A DNA stretch of 64,000 bases from positions 4,069,685-4,133,684 of the forward strand of contig OX345649.1 of NCBI GenBank assembly GCA_947044365.1. The letters run 5' to 3'. Numbering within the stretch: the stretch's first letter is position 1; each line of letters starts with the position of its first letter. This DNA comes from Petrosia ficiformis (taxonomy: Eukaryota > Porifera > Demospongiae > Haplosclerida > Petrosiidae). This document shows, one piece after another, positions 1 to 18,711 of this stretch. The notes under the pieces were generated by a model, which did no database searches, was not told the origin of the DNA, and saw only the letters and a list, made by a program, of their open reading frames with translations. The position numbers and the translations under genes are program-made.

Positions 1-206
1 GTAATCATCGTAGAAAACATAACAAAACATGCACTGGTTTGGTAGTCTCATAATGTAAATTGTTTATCATTGCATTAATTTAGAGTTAACAAAAACAGTG
101 CAACTGAAAGTAATATTACTAATAAACAACATATAGTATAAGAAATAAATAAATTGACATTACTGCACACACTAAAAGGATTTAGATAATGGTATGTTAT
201 CAGGAT

Positions 207-3200
207 TCAATCTTTTTTCTTGCCTATTGAGTTCATATCTAATCGAGCAAGATAAGGAGCATCAAAGGAACCTAGATATAAGTGGTCACCCATATCCAAT
301 ATCTCACTAATAGCATAGATTTTGTGAGCATTTACATCATAAAGCTTTTGTATGACTGTCCCTTCTTCATTAAACTCCATGATCATTCCAGTTTTAGGTG
401 CAATATGAAATAGAAGGTGTGGTAGATGAAGCTAATAAAAAAAAAGAGTAAAATAATGATTAAAAGAAAAAATGGTTCGAGTATTTCCTATTTTTTTATT
501 CATCTACTGATTAAGCAACTAGCGTATTTTGAGAAACATTTCAGTAGACTTTTTATAATTTCACAACAAAGATTTTACTGCTGACTTTGCAATTGCCAAT
601 CAACACAACTGTTACTAACTTACTAATAAGTGAAATGATTCCATTACTACTTGCATCAGGTTTATAAACAACAAAGATACTCCAAGGCCAAGGTGACCAT
701 TAACAGACACAATGGAACCCCTCTATTCTGGACACCTTTGGGATAAGCATAAGTGTCCTGAATATAGGGGTTTCACTATAATTATATCTAATAATATAGA
801 AGTGTCACAGTGATTGGCAGTGGTGCAGTTCAATAAAATGGCCGGCACTATCTGCTTACCAACCATCAAAAACAGCAATAATCAATGAAACAAATTCTCA
901 GATAATCCTAAGCACATCCCTGCAATAGTATACCTATTTGCTTTTAAGCATTATTATTGCATCTCATGAAATTCTGACCAATGAGATTGCAGGAAAGGCA
1001 GTGCTTTAAATCATGTAATGCACGTGTACAATGTGCAATAAAACACTTATATATAGCACCTTTACAGTGTAATACATTTTTTAATGTGGTACGAGGGTGG
1101 GGCCAAAAAAGGTCTCAATTACATAATTCACTTGTTTTGCTCATGCATTAGGTAATCTCAACCTTTATGAAAGGTACTATAACTAAAATATAGACTTCAG
1201 TATTAGTACATATGTGTAAGTAGAATTAATAAAATTAATAGTCATCGCTATTCCAAACAGCTGATCGGAGCCACTAAATTACATTTGCCTGATTTAATTC
1301 TTGATCACACATTCAAGCAAATAGAACACACAATCACCTTCACTGCAATATTCCTACACCATGGAAGCTTAGCCATTATATCCAATATCATTGTGTGTCT
1401 GGTAGCAGCAATTCCAACCCAAAATCCTCCTGAAGAACTGGGAGAAATGTTATCTGGAATACCAGGAAGACCTTTCATAAAGATCTCCACAGTACCTATT
1501 TTGGGTCCTTTCAAATGATATCTGGAAAGAGTAAAATACTACTCACAATTTGTAATTTGTTTATATAACACATGAGAGAACAGGTATTTTGTAATTAGAA
1601 ATGAGAATTATTATTACTAACAAGAATATTATTATTAGTGTTATTGTAGTATGACAATAATGATCACTTTTAGTTATAGTTATAGTATGACGGTTTAGTC
1701 AAAATTTTAGTTATAGTTATAGTTGGTTAACTAAAATAATATTATTAGGCTTACTAAAATGGTTTATACTAACTAAAAGTGCCCATTATTGGTAATTTTC
1801 CATTTTAGTTAATTATAGTTATTGCAATAGACCTGTAATTTAGTTATAGTTTAATAAACTAAGTCACAATGCCTTAATTTCTAAAAGGGGTTTTAGTTAA
1901 AACAACACTAGTTATTTGCTTCTTACTTCAAAATCTGACATTTGCTTGTTTCTGCTAGAATTAAAAAGTCTTCATTTATATTTTGAGACACACCGTTGGG
2001 AAAATAAAGATCAGAAAGTACTACACTGAGTGAGTCATCAATTGGATTATAATGAACCAGTTTACCATTTGCTCTTCCTTCATAAATCTCCAAAAAGACT
2101 TGATCCCGAGCAAATTTCGAACTAGAGTCAGTAAAAAATATACTTCCATTTTTCAGAATCACCATATCATTTATGAACTTCAGTGGTGGAAAGCCAGCTG
2201 GAAGGATGCTTGAATTAACTATAGTTTTCATCTCCTCGGTTTTCAAGTTAAATTTGAAGATACCATGGTAACTATCTACTATATATAGTATAAATGAATT
2301 ATTAGGATCAGTCTCAAGACCTAATGCTCTTCCACAATAATGTTCCAGAGAAGTTTTTCCTATTAAAGCAAAGAACACATTCATATCAATGATTATGTAT
2401 GTATATAATTATGTATATGACTATACAACTGTGTAGTAAATAACCTTGAAAGTTGTGATTGTCAAAATTATTAGTGATATCAAGTTAGTCTTGTTCCTAA
2501 CTACCTGCACTAACAAGCAAAAGGCATGTAGTGCAATGAAACAGATTTTGGTTCACTGATCAGAACAATCAATTTGTGATGTCATGTAATGTTAAAGAAA
2601 TGCAGAGAATTAATTTCTGTTACCAATGTGAAAGAGTATAGTTCCCTATATTGTTTGTCGCAATGCAATTCTCCTAATTATTTTCTGTGATGTAATGCCA
2701 AGAAATTAGAAGTGACCGCTAAATCGTTAAGAGTGTAGGTGGCTAATGGCAAGACTAATGGCAAGACTAATGGCAAGACTAATGGTAAGACTAATGGCAA
2801 GACTAATGGCAAGGGCAAGACTAATGGCAAGGGCAAGACTAATTGCAAGACTAATGGTAAGACTAATGGCAAGACTAATGGCAAGACTAATGGGAAGACT
2901 AATGGCAAGGGCAAGACTAATTGCAAGACTAATGGCAAGACTAATGGCAAGGGCAAGACTAATGGCATGACTAATGGCAAGACTAATGGCAAGACTAATG
3001 GCAAGGGCAAGACTAATTGCAAGACTAATGGCAAGACTAATGGCAAGGGCAAGACTAATGGCAAGACTAATGGCAAGGGCAAGACTAATGGCATGACTAA
3101 TGGCAAGACTAATGGCAAGATTAATGCCCTAAGTGAAGAGGGCAGACTTAGTTGTACTTATTTGGCCCAGACGTGAGCCTCCCTGTAGCTAGGGTTGAGT

Positions 3201-6200
3201 CTGAGCCCCAACCTCTGCTTGGAGGGAAGTGTGGAGGTCAGTGTTTAGGGTGACCTCCACAAAGGCCCACGAATATCACACCGAGGTAGTGGACATATGA
3301 GAGAGAGTGGGAAGTGGGGCGGAGGGAGGACAAATCAACAGTACAACCTCTATACAGACTCACATGGACTGACTGGTACACTGTGCGCATGCGCAGCCTC
3401 CTCCCACTCATTAACTCACTTTAATTCTCTCATTAAAGTGCATTTAATGCCCTAAGTGAAGAGGGCAGACTTAGTTGTACTTATTTGGCCCAGACGTGAG
3501 CCTCCCTGTAGCTAGGGTTGAGTCTGAGCCCCAACCTCTGCTTGGAGGGAAGTGTGGAGGTCAGTGTTTAGGGTGACCTCCACAAAGGCCCATGGATTGG
3601 ACCCCGGAGGGGGCCATCCTCCAAGAGGAGGTAGAGAAATTTAAAACCATAGCTGATGACAATCAATAAGGACATTTTTGTGAGAACACACTCACAGGAT
3701 ATGGAGTACAATAATACTGAGCAATACTAATTATATAACAATTACTAAATTAATTATAGAAGACGTCTGGAGACTGCTGCAATTTCATCAATGGGAGTCT
3801 GAATATAGGTGGTATAAGCGATGCTCTCCCATCTGCCCATTGTCTTTATCAAGGCATCACTGATACCTTGAGCAGCTGCAGTGGTAGCTGCTCCTATACG
3901 GAAGCTATGACCACTGTATAGAGACGTTTGTAGACCTATGCCTGATAAGGCTCTACGAACTGAAGAGACAAAATTCTGTCTGGTGAGAGCATTTCCATTG
4001 GAAAACTGAAATAAGGGACCTGGCTCCTTTCCTCTAATTGCAAGATATTGCAGTACTGCAGCAACTGGGCATAAACAGTCACCTGTTGCACCCACAATAA
4101 TATGAACGCCTTTTCTGAATGGGTCAGTCTTTGACTGTTTAATGCAAATCCTCAGGATGCTTGGGTGGGACAGATCATCTATAGATATATCTGCTGGGGA
4201 AAGGTGGCAACCTGGGTCGAATTTTGCATTTGATGGGGTGCAGATCTCTCCTGCTCGAAGGAAGCCGAAGAAACAGAGGCAGCATGCTGCCCAAATCATG
4301 AGAGTATCATCACCCTGATTATTTGCTGACCAGTACTCCTTTAGAGATCGCAGAATATGAGGGGTGATTGGGAGTCTTGCCTTGGTGGTAGAGCCTATTT
4401 CAGATTGGTGGCGTTTAATACCACGTAGCACTACCTTGAGATGGGGCATTGGCAGGGTAAAGGGATCTGGAAGGCCTGCTGAGATCTGAAGGTGCCTGAC
4501 ACCTGATAGGTAGCATTTGATTGTCTGGTGTTTTAGAGAACTATTAGCCAGCCCTGTGACAAACTGACTTAAAGATGTTTCCGATAAGGGAAGCGGCTGA
4601 AGATTATTGGCTGAACAAAAATGGAGGTAACGGTTCTGAGCTGATGTGTATGCTTTATGTGTTGAAGGGGCTAAACCCTTTGCAAAATAGAAAGAAACCG
4701 AGTTGTCCATGAATTGTCTGTCCAATCTGGGCGCAGAGATACCAGTAGCTCCACCAGTGTAAGGGGGATTGGAGACGGTGACAGGGAGGCCTGAGGAACA
4801 AGGGAATGAAAGAGTGGAAGACGATCCCGAGACAGAGCATCGGCTGCCTGGTTATGGCAACCGGGCAGGTGTTGAGAAAGTATAGAGAGTGAAAAGGATG
4901 CTGTTATGAAGAACAGACAACGCATAAGATGCATAGCATCCTCGTTTTTGGCATAACCTGATCTGAGGATGTGCACCACAGCTAGGTTATCACATCGGAT
5001 GAGGACGCAGCTCCCTGACCATTGCTTTCCCCAGATTGTTAGTGCCATGACAATAGGTAACAGTTCTTTTGCTGCGATATCCACTGTTGACCAGTGAACT
5101 GGGCAGCAGAACTGGAACCAACCGCAGGATGAGTATGCTCCACAACCCCAATTGCCAGATGCATCGGAAGTAACAACGGCATGAGGGGCATAGTGGGTAG
5201 GAGGCAGCAGAGACACTCCATTCCATGAGGGAAGGAATCGACACCACCACTCAATGTCTGAGCGAAAGCCACGGTTGAGACGGATGTGGCCGGAGGGGGC
5301 AGAGGCTGATGGAAGTCGAAGTAAGTCAATAATTCTCCGTGTGAATGTCTTACCAGAGGTAACTACTCTAGCTGCATCCTGAAGGTACCCGAGCAGGGAC
5401 TCCAGTTCTTTCGCTTTGCCGGATGAGCGTCCCTTCCATTGTTTCACCATGGAGTGGATTCTTACGAGTTTGTCGTGAGGAAGCCGAGCTTCCCAGGACA
5501 TTGTATCTAATTGCACTCCCAGAAAGGTGAGTTGGGTTGAGGGACCCTCCACCTTCTCCGGGGCTATTGGGATGCCAAGCCTCTGGCATATGGCCAGGGT
5601 CTTATCTAGGGCCTTCATACAATGGCTAGACCTGGGGGGGCCAATTAGGAGAAAGTCATCCAGGTAGTGTATGACGAATATGTGACAGTGATCAATGATG
5701 ATCCACTGTAGGAGGTCTGCGATAGAGTTGAAGATCTTAGGAGCTGAACGTAGGCCAAAAGGTAGCACCCCATCTATGTATGTTGCTCCTTGCCATTGTA
5801 TCCCTAGCAGGTGCCTATCTGTGGGATGGACTGGAACCATCCTATAGGCATCTTTTATGTCAAGTTTTGCTAGGAGGGCTCCCTTTCCTAACTTGGTTAT
5901 TTCATGTATTGCGTCCTGAACAGTGATGTAGGACATGGAACACAGGGAGGGTTCTATGCATCATTGACACTAGAACCCTCTGGGGAAGACAGATCAACGA
6001 TGAGGCGCCATTTTCCCTCTCTGTGCTTCTTTGGGATGACCCCAATGGGGCTTGTGTGAATATTACATGATGATGAAAAGGGGCCATGCATCCGTTTCAT
6101 GTGACGCTCGGAGGCTATATATTGGGATACTACTGCAGGATGTTCCCTTGATGAGAACATATTGCGCTTAGCAGAATGACAGAGACTGGAGGGGTAGTTG

Positions 6201-9200
6201 AAACCAATATGAAACCCCTCCTGAATCCCTGATATGACAAAGTCTACAAGGGAGCGGTCTGGGTGGTCCTGTAATAAGACCTGCCACACCTGCGCTTGTA
6301 AAGGTGAAGTAATCAGGTCTGCTCCCGGGGGGAGAGGGTGAGGGCCCGGGTTGATCCGCCCCTTTAGAGACAAGAGGGAGTCGGTAGACATGTGATCTAC
6401 AATAATTATTATAAAATGATAAATGAGTTGGATATTGATACAACAAATGATTAAAATAACATGATGAATTCTTGTTTGTGACTGGGGTGGCTCTCGATGG
6501 GAGGTACCATCCATTTACTGGTGGGTGGTCACCCTTGGACCTCTGGTGGCCTGGGATGAGTTTGATACCCCTGATGACTTCCCTTTCAGGAAACCACGTG
6601 CCTTGGGGCACTGCAGCAACGGGTGAGAGTAGTGGCACCTGTAGCAGAGGTGAGGTCTTGGACAGGCCGAGATGGAACAGCGTCCCAGGTTAAATCCCAT
6701 GCAGAGCTCCCCGTCTTTTGGGGGAGGTTTGACAGATGACTGGGATTTTACAGTATCTAACAACTCAGTTGCTGTGGAGTTGCCCGACTTAGGAGCTGCC
6801 CTGCCTGAGAATTTGTCATTCCACAGCCTGGTATTGTCTCCTGCCCAGTTGAAATGTGGCTTCAGATGGGCCTGGGCTCGAAAGACTCTATTGTAAGACA
6901 GGCAGGCCTCCACCGGATAGTTGGAGCTGGTTTGGAGAATACTAGCCATGTAAGCTAACATGTCTCCAGTCTTGTGGGGGTATGTGGCATGGCAGGTTGC
7001 TGTGTAGAGCAACATTGCCAAACACCAGGATGAAATGTCCTCGATCGGAGGGAGTTTCTTCCTCTCTCTGGGGAGTTTCTGGTCCCCCAATTCTAAGTCT
7101 TGGTTGGGGAAACTCACCAGATTATCTGGAAGGAGCTGGTTAAGCTCCACAAATTCCCACCTTCTGATCTTCTGAACCAGCTTAGCTGGGATAGGTGGGA
7201 AGTTGGCAGATATTAGGAAGTCTCCACTGACAGGAGGGGGAGGGAGAGGGAGAGGAGGAAGGACTGAAGGAGTAGTTAAAGGAAGGCTATGAGCCTGCAT
7301 GGTTGATGCCGAAAATGTCGGCAGAGACAGAGAATGTAGCACCTGAGATGGTGGCATGGCACCAAGTGAGAGCCCTGCGGGGGGGAGGGGGAGAGATGAC
7401 AGCAGTGGAGCACTGTAGATATAAGATAGAGGAAATAGGGGGAGCCATTGAGGAGTACCCTTATTAGAGCTTCTGGGTGCAGAAAGAACTCTTACTCACT
7501 TGAACAAGGAGCTGGGAGACTATGATAGCCCCCGAGATAGATGAGGGGAAAGGGGGACAGCCGTGGATGGAAAGTAATAATACAAGGGGGGGGGGGGGTG
7601 GAGTATACAACCAGTTGGTCAACCATCGCACCACAACCACAACATTTGACCCCTAATGTCTTAGAACTGTAGACTAATCCTCTACCCCTAATGAGACAGC
7701 ATCCTACCGACCCCCCGAGAATAAAGGGGTGGCAGCCACTGATAGGCTGAGAGATAGATGAGCTCGCCACTGATAAGACTGATATTGGGACTGAGATACT
7801 AGGGCGGCCACTGATAGCCTGAGATAGATGAGGCAGCCATTGATAGGCTGAGATAGATGGGACAGCCACTGATAGGCTGAGATAGCTGCTGATCGGCTGA
7901 GATAGATGAGATAGCCATTGATAGGCTGAGATAGATCAGGCAACCATTGACGGGCTGGGATAGATGAGAGCCACTGATAGGCTGAGATAGCCACTGATAG
8001 GCTGAGTTAGCCACTGATAGACTGAGATAGATGAGACAGCCACCGATAGGCTGGGATAGCCACTGATAGGCTGAGGTGATGAGACAGCCACTGATAGGCT
8101 GAGATAAATGAGATAGCCACTGATAGGCTGAGATAGATCGGGCAGCCATTGATAGGCTGAGATAGCCACTGAGAGGCTGAGCTAGCCACTGATAGGCTGA
8201 GATAGATGAGACAGCCACTAATGGGCTGAGGTGATGAGACAGCCACTTATAGGCTGAGATAAATGAGATAGCCACTGATAGGCTGAGATAGATCAGGCAG
8301 CCATTGATAGGCTGAGATAGCCATTGATAGGCTGGGATAGACAAGACAGTCACTGATTGGAAGCCACTGGTAGGGGGGGCAACAGGGTAGTCAGTGATAA
8401 GCTACACTGAAGGTGTGATGGATGCTGTACGGGGTCCTCACTAGGTGCAGAAATTTGCAAAGGTTGCCTGTCAGAGGCTGGGTGGACATTGGTGGGTATG
8501 CATTGACTTAGTGCGACCAATTTAAGTTACTATACTGATTACTTCAAATTATATAGAGTATGTATAAGAATATGTACTTTATGTACAGTGCACTATAATT
8601 CTATAATTATGTATTACATTTTAACACCACCATGATCTCACACCTAGTGAGGAACTCGTACCTACTGGTAGCTGTGGATAGGCTGAGAGCAACTACTACT
8701 ACTAATAAAGTGTATGCTTACCTGGGTTCGGGAGATGAGAAGTAATAGGAGCAACTGATGTAGTTGCTGCGGGAGAGGTCGTTGTTGGCAGGGTTGGTGT
8801 CACTGTCAACGGCACATTCTGCGCAGAGATCACTCTGCGGACCACAGCCTCTAGTTGTTCTTCTGAGGGGTGGGTCTGTTGAAAATGGGGTTGAGGGGTG
8901 TACGGATAGGGGTTGTATGGGAGTGGGTAGTGATGATAGTAGCTGTAAGGAGGGAAGAAAGGTGGAAAGGGAGTTGGAGACTCCACTGGAAGGTGGCCTC
9001 TCATCAGGGGAGGAGAGGGCATTCTCAGAGGCGTAGTGTACCAGTGTGGGGTGTGGACAGGGGCGTCTGAAACCGCTGTCCCTTCTTGATCGGACATGAC
9101 TGCAGAACTGCAATGGAGAGACCAGGAACGAATAACGAGTGACCAATAATAGACCACACTGCCGCTGGCAAGATAGTGAACAATAGAGGTTACTTGGAAG

Positions 9201-10513
9201 TTGGAAGACAAATCAACAGTAATCAACCTCTATACAGACTCACATGGACTGACTGGTACACTGTGCGCATGCGCAGCCTCCTCCCACTCATTAACTCACT
9301 TTAATTCTCTCATTAAAGTGCATCTAATGGCAAAACTAATGGCAAAACTAATGGCAAGGGCAAGACTAATGGTAAGACTAATGGCAAGACTAATGGTAAG
9401 ACTAATGGCAAGACTAATGGCAAGACTAATATTAGGACTAATATCAAATACATTCTTACCACATCTGTCATATGGTGGAAGACCTAATCGAAGCACAGTT
9501 GTAATATCAGTGTCATTGAACCTCACAACTCGACCATCAGCTAATCCAGTATACATATTACCATCACCATCTACAGCAAACCCTTCAGGTCCAATACTCT
9601 CACCCTCAAACATTATAACAGCATTCCTGAGATCTGAATTATCAGGTATATCATTAAAAGGAGCAAGTCTGTAAAAAAAAAAGAAAATCACTTCAATAAG
9701 AATTTCAAGAGTATTATAACTGATCTTGATCATAGATCGATAAGATGTGATCACAAATCAGTAAGACTTGATCACAATCAATAGAATGTTAATTGAGTTA
9801 ATGTAATCATCACCATGTTTGTGAGGAATTTTAATGACAGCATTCTTCAGGGTAGATTTTTATTATATACAAAAATGTAGTATTATCCAAAACTTATATG
9901 CATAATTATATATTATATTTTTACACACTTCCAAAACTTGTGCAACAGTGTTTTACATAAATAGATACACGGCTATACTTAACAATGAAAAAAATTGACG
10001 ATAGACTTTTATGTATTGATGTATTCATTCGTCCATGTATCCCATAAAGTGCAACCTCTCTACTCCCTGAAATGAGTACATCTCTATATTAGGACGCTTA
10101 CAAAATGTCCCAAACTGTGATTTATCTATGAAATGAGGACAACCTCTATAATAAGGAAAGTCCGGAATAGAAGTTCCACTGTATATATATAATTGTATTC
10201 ATCAATCACCATTAAAAACAGAATATCTTACTCAATTACAACGGGATCAATAGGACTTGGTGTTAAAATAATCACAACTAGTGCGGCTATAAGACACGCA
10301 GTGACAAACAGACAGACTCGTGATCTACCAGAAGATGATCTACAAAATTAATTAAATACAAGAAATAAAATTAATAAATTTAGACAGGAAAAAACGCCAG
10401 GGAGGAAATGGTTGTGCAATATATACTAATTCTCACTGTTTTCTAGCTGGTTCTCTACTCTCAACTTCATGTTTTTCATTATCCTTAACTTCACGATTTC
10501 TCCGTCTCTGCAT
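207..10513 (-). CDS. APMAP: APMAP-like strictosidine-synthase-family membrane protein (6 exons)
   Basis: Exons (-): 10513-10437, 10339-10232, 9668-9460, 2359-1927, 1521-1338, 431-207; all junctions are GT..AG and in frame, giving 411 aa (human APMAP is about 416). A basic N-terminus is followed by one hydrophobic segment at about residues 33-52 (VCLFVTACLIAALVVIIL), a type II signal anchor. The rest reads as a six-bladed propeller of the strictosidine synthase-like family, with SIGPEGFAVDGDGNMYTG, CGRALGLE, IVDSYHGIFKFN, KFINDMV, FTDSSSKF and YFPNGVSQ. Family members are membrane-anchored and associated with arylesterase/lactonase-like activity; the substrate here is unknown. Intron 4 (2360-9459) is unusually long because it holds a retrotransposon. 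The start is the first ATG, 52 bp from the TMEM209 start on the other strand. Bases 1-206 are the probable 3' UTR. Confidence 0.88.
431..1337 (-). other. APMAP intron 5, no gene seen
   Basis: Intron between coding exons 5 and 6 (intron proper 432-1337). I see AT-rich sequence and no supported coding segment. A GT donor lies at 1337 and an AG acceptor (cta on the + strand) at 432-434. Confidence 0.6.
1633..1912. repeat. Dispersed 'TTAGTTATAGTT' small element
   Basis: AT-rich segment in APMAP intron 4, made of ttagttatagtta-like runs and bounded by agtgtt-type and aacaacact-type ends. Similar segments recur at about 15310-15380, 15760-16055, 28165-28335 and 51461-51572. The last has the clearest inverted ends (agtgttgttttagt / actaaaacaacact). 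It is probably a non-autonomous DNA element family. Confidence 0.5.
2739..3120. repeat. 12-bp minisatellite, left part of the insertion target
   Basis: About 30 copies of a 12-bp unit (ggcaagactaat), with 6-bp 'ggcaag' insertions and point variants. The same array resumes at 9324-9431 on the far side of the retrotransposon, so it was the integration target. Open frames across it (NGKTNGKT-type, PLVLPLVL-type) come from repetition and are not genes. Confidence 0.9.
3121..3269 (-). repeat. B2 terminal split direct repeat
   Basis: 149 bp, beginning ttaatgccctaagtg and ending aaaggccca. It is essentially identical to 3444-3592 (B1). Its outer edge abuts the 12-bp minisatellite. Confidence 0.93.
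3329..3443 (-). repeat. A2 internal split direct repeat
   Basis: About 115 bp, from gacaaatcaacagta to attaaagtgcat. It matches 9207-9323 (A1) apart from a short indel. It contains a 12-bp palindrome tgcgcatgcgca at 3384-3395. Its end joins B1 directly at 3443/3444. Confidence 0.93.
3444..3592 (-). repeat. B1 internal split direct repeat
   Basis: 149-bp copy of B2, directly abutting A2. The A2/B1 join (gtgcat then ttaatgccc) is equivalent to the junction of a circular intermediate. Confidence 0.93.
3754..4725 (-). CDS. Tyrosine recombinase of the Ngaro-like element
   Basis: 323 aa from the chosen ATG. The N-terminal SAM-like DNA-binding part (residues about 10-100, STHKAYTSAQNRYLHFC) is followed by the catalytic domain. 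The tetrad residues are visible: Arg in FLRAGEIC, a Lys candidate in KQSKTDPF, the HxxR box in GHSFRIGAATT, and a C-terminal Tyr in AYTTYIQTP. Such enzymes insert the circular cDNA of DIRS-order elements. The frame overlaps the 3' end of the RT-RNase H frame by about 55 nt, as is usual in this order, so the true start may lie further upstream. No stops or frameshifts interrupt it. Confidence 0.92.
   Translation of the reverse strand: MDRQFMDNSVSFYFAKGLAPSTHKAYTSAQNRYLHFCSANNLQPLPLSETSLSQFVTGLANSSLKHQTIKCYLSGVRHLQISAGLPDPFTLPMPHLKVVLRGIKRHQSEIGSTTKARLPITPHILRSLKEYWSANNQGDDTLMIWAACCLCFFGFLRAGEICTPSNAKFDPGCHLSPADISIDDLSHPSILRICIKQSKTDPFRKGVHIIVGATGDCLCPVAAVLQYLAIRGKEPGPLFQFSNGNALTRQNFVSSVRRALSGIGLQTSLYSGHSFRIGAATTAAAQGISDALIKTMGRWESIAYTTYIQTPIDEIAAVSRRLL
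4671..6514 (-). pseudogene. Reverse transcriptase-RNase H of the Ngaro-like element, one frameshift
   Basis: Two open frames form one polyprotein. 6514-5954 carries the N-terminal RT motifs (SPIGVIPKKHREGKWR, VDLSSPEGSSVND). The second frame, ending at 4671, carries LLAKLDIKDAYR, the catalytic box HYLDDFLLI, and RNase H motifs TSDASGNWG, AAKELLPI, RCDNLAVV and NQAADALSRD. The join needs a 1-nt shift near 5957; I see no typical slippery heptamer, so a 1-base deletion is likelier than programmed frameshifting. An AT-rich stretch at about 6395-6470 ends in an AG acceptor-like site and may be an intron at the Gag/RT boundary. Catalytic residues of both domains are present. Confidence 0.88.
6515..9097 (-). 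CDS. Gag-like protein of the Ngaro-like element (2 exons)
   Basis: Model: exon 1 9097-8722, exon 2 7374-6515, spliced with a strong CAG|GTAAGC donor and a C-rich tract ending gcag; the phase matches, giving 411 aa. Exon 1 begins MSDQEGTAVSD and is Pro/Tyr-rich. Exon 2 holds a conserved capsid-like part (WEFVELNQLLPDN, WAGDNTRLWNDKFSG). It ends in a zinc-binding cluster in which CMGFNLGRC, CPRPHLCYRC and a distal HPLLQC supply the Cys/His residues, as in many DIRS-order Gag proteins. The start could instead be an ATG at 9226, inside A1. Splicing is my inference from frame continuity. Confidence 0.75.
7375..8721 (-). other. Predicted intron in the Gag gene of the retrotransposon
   Basis: Bounded by GTAAGC (complement of 8716-8721) and AG (complement of 7375-7377). 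It contains a G-run at about 7580, a degenerate minisatellite (7736-8360), and no other coding sequence that I can support. Confidence 0.65.
7736..8360. repeat. Degenerate minisatellite inside the element
   Basis: Roughly 20 or more imperfect copies of 'agccactgataggctgagat', alternating with 'agatgagac' spacers; unit length varies from about 20 to 45 bp. Open frames rich in 'SAYQWLS' come only from this array. It lies wholly inside the predicted Gag intron. Confidence 0.85.
9207..9323 (-). repeat. A1 terminal split direct repeat (element 5' end)
   Basis: 117 bp, a near-identical copy of A2. It carries the palindrome tgcgcatgcgca at 9264-9275, about 170 bp upstream of the Gag ATG. Its outer edge (gtgcat|ctaatgg) runs directly into the minisatellite. 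Confidence 0.92.
9324..9431. repeat. 12-bp minisatellite, right part of the insertion target
   Basis: Eight or nine copies of the ctaatggcaaga unit, including aaaac variants. It continues the array at 2739-3120 and ends shortly before APMAP exon 3 (acceptor side 9668, donor side 9460). Confidence 0.88.
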
Positions 10514-10565
10514 TGTACCATAAGAAGCGATTTAACCACGCCCACCCTCGTGGGTAGAAAAATAA
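10514..10565. promoter_or_regulatory. Bidirectional promoter APMAP/TMEM209
   Basis: Only 52 bp separate the two divergent start codons. The interval holds a KLF/Sp-type box ccacgcccaccc (about 10536-10547) and no clear TATA box. Both 5' UTRs must be very short or overlap the neighbouring gene. Confidence 0.7.

Positions 10566-18711
<8,146 letters not shown>

Larger units (their letters stand above)
3121..9323 (-). mobile_element. Ngaro-like tyrosine-recombinase retrotransposon with split direct repeats
   Basis: Read on the minus strand the order is A1 (9323-9207), Gag, RT-RNase H, tyrosine recombinase, B1 (3592-3444), A2 (3443-3329), B2 (3269-3121). This A1-ORFs-B1-A2-B2 layout is the split-direct-repeat structure of Ngaro/PAT-type DIRS-order elements. 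These integrate as circles through a tyrosine recombinase and make no target duplication. The A copies and B copies are nearly identical, so insertion is fairly recent. Gag and recombinase frames are open; the RT frame has one break near 5957. The element sits in intron 4 of APMAP in the same orientation as that gene. Confidence 0.92.

Noticed and set aside
2678..3176. Long open frames (PLVLPLVL on -, NGKTNGKT on +) as a repetitive protein gene
   Set aside because: Both strands and several frames are open because the 12-bp unit is a multiple of 3. There is no start context, splice signal or homology, and the array is split by a transposon.
4671..6514. Interpretation as an endogenous retrovirus or Gypsy element
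   Set aside because: There are no long terminal repeats, protease, DDE integrase or envelope. A tyrosine recombinase and split direct repeats identify a DIRS-order element.
7492..8353. Tandem 'SAYQWLS' frames as a gene inside the retrotransposon
   Set aside because: They arise from a degenerate minisatellite, shift frame repeatedly and lie in the predicted Gag intron.
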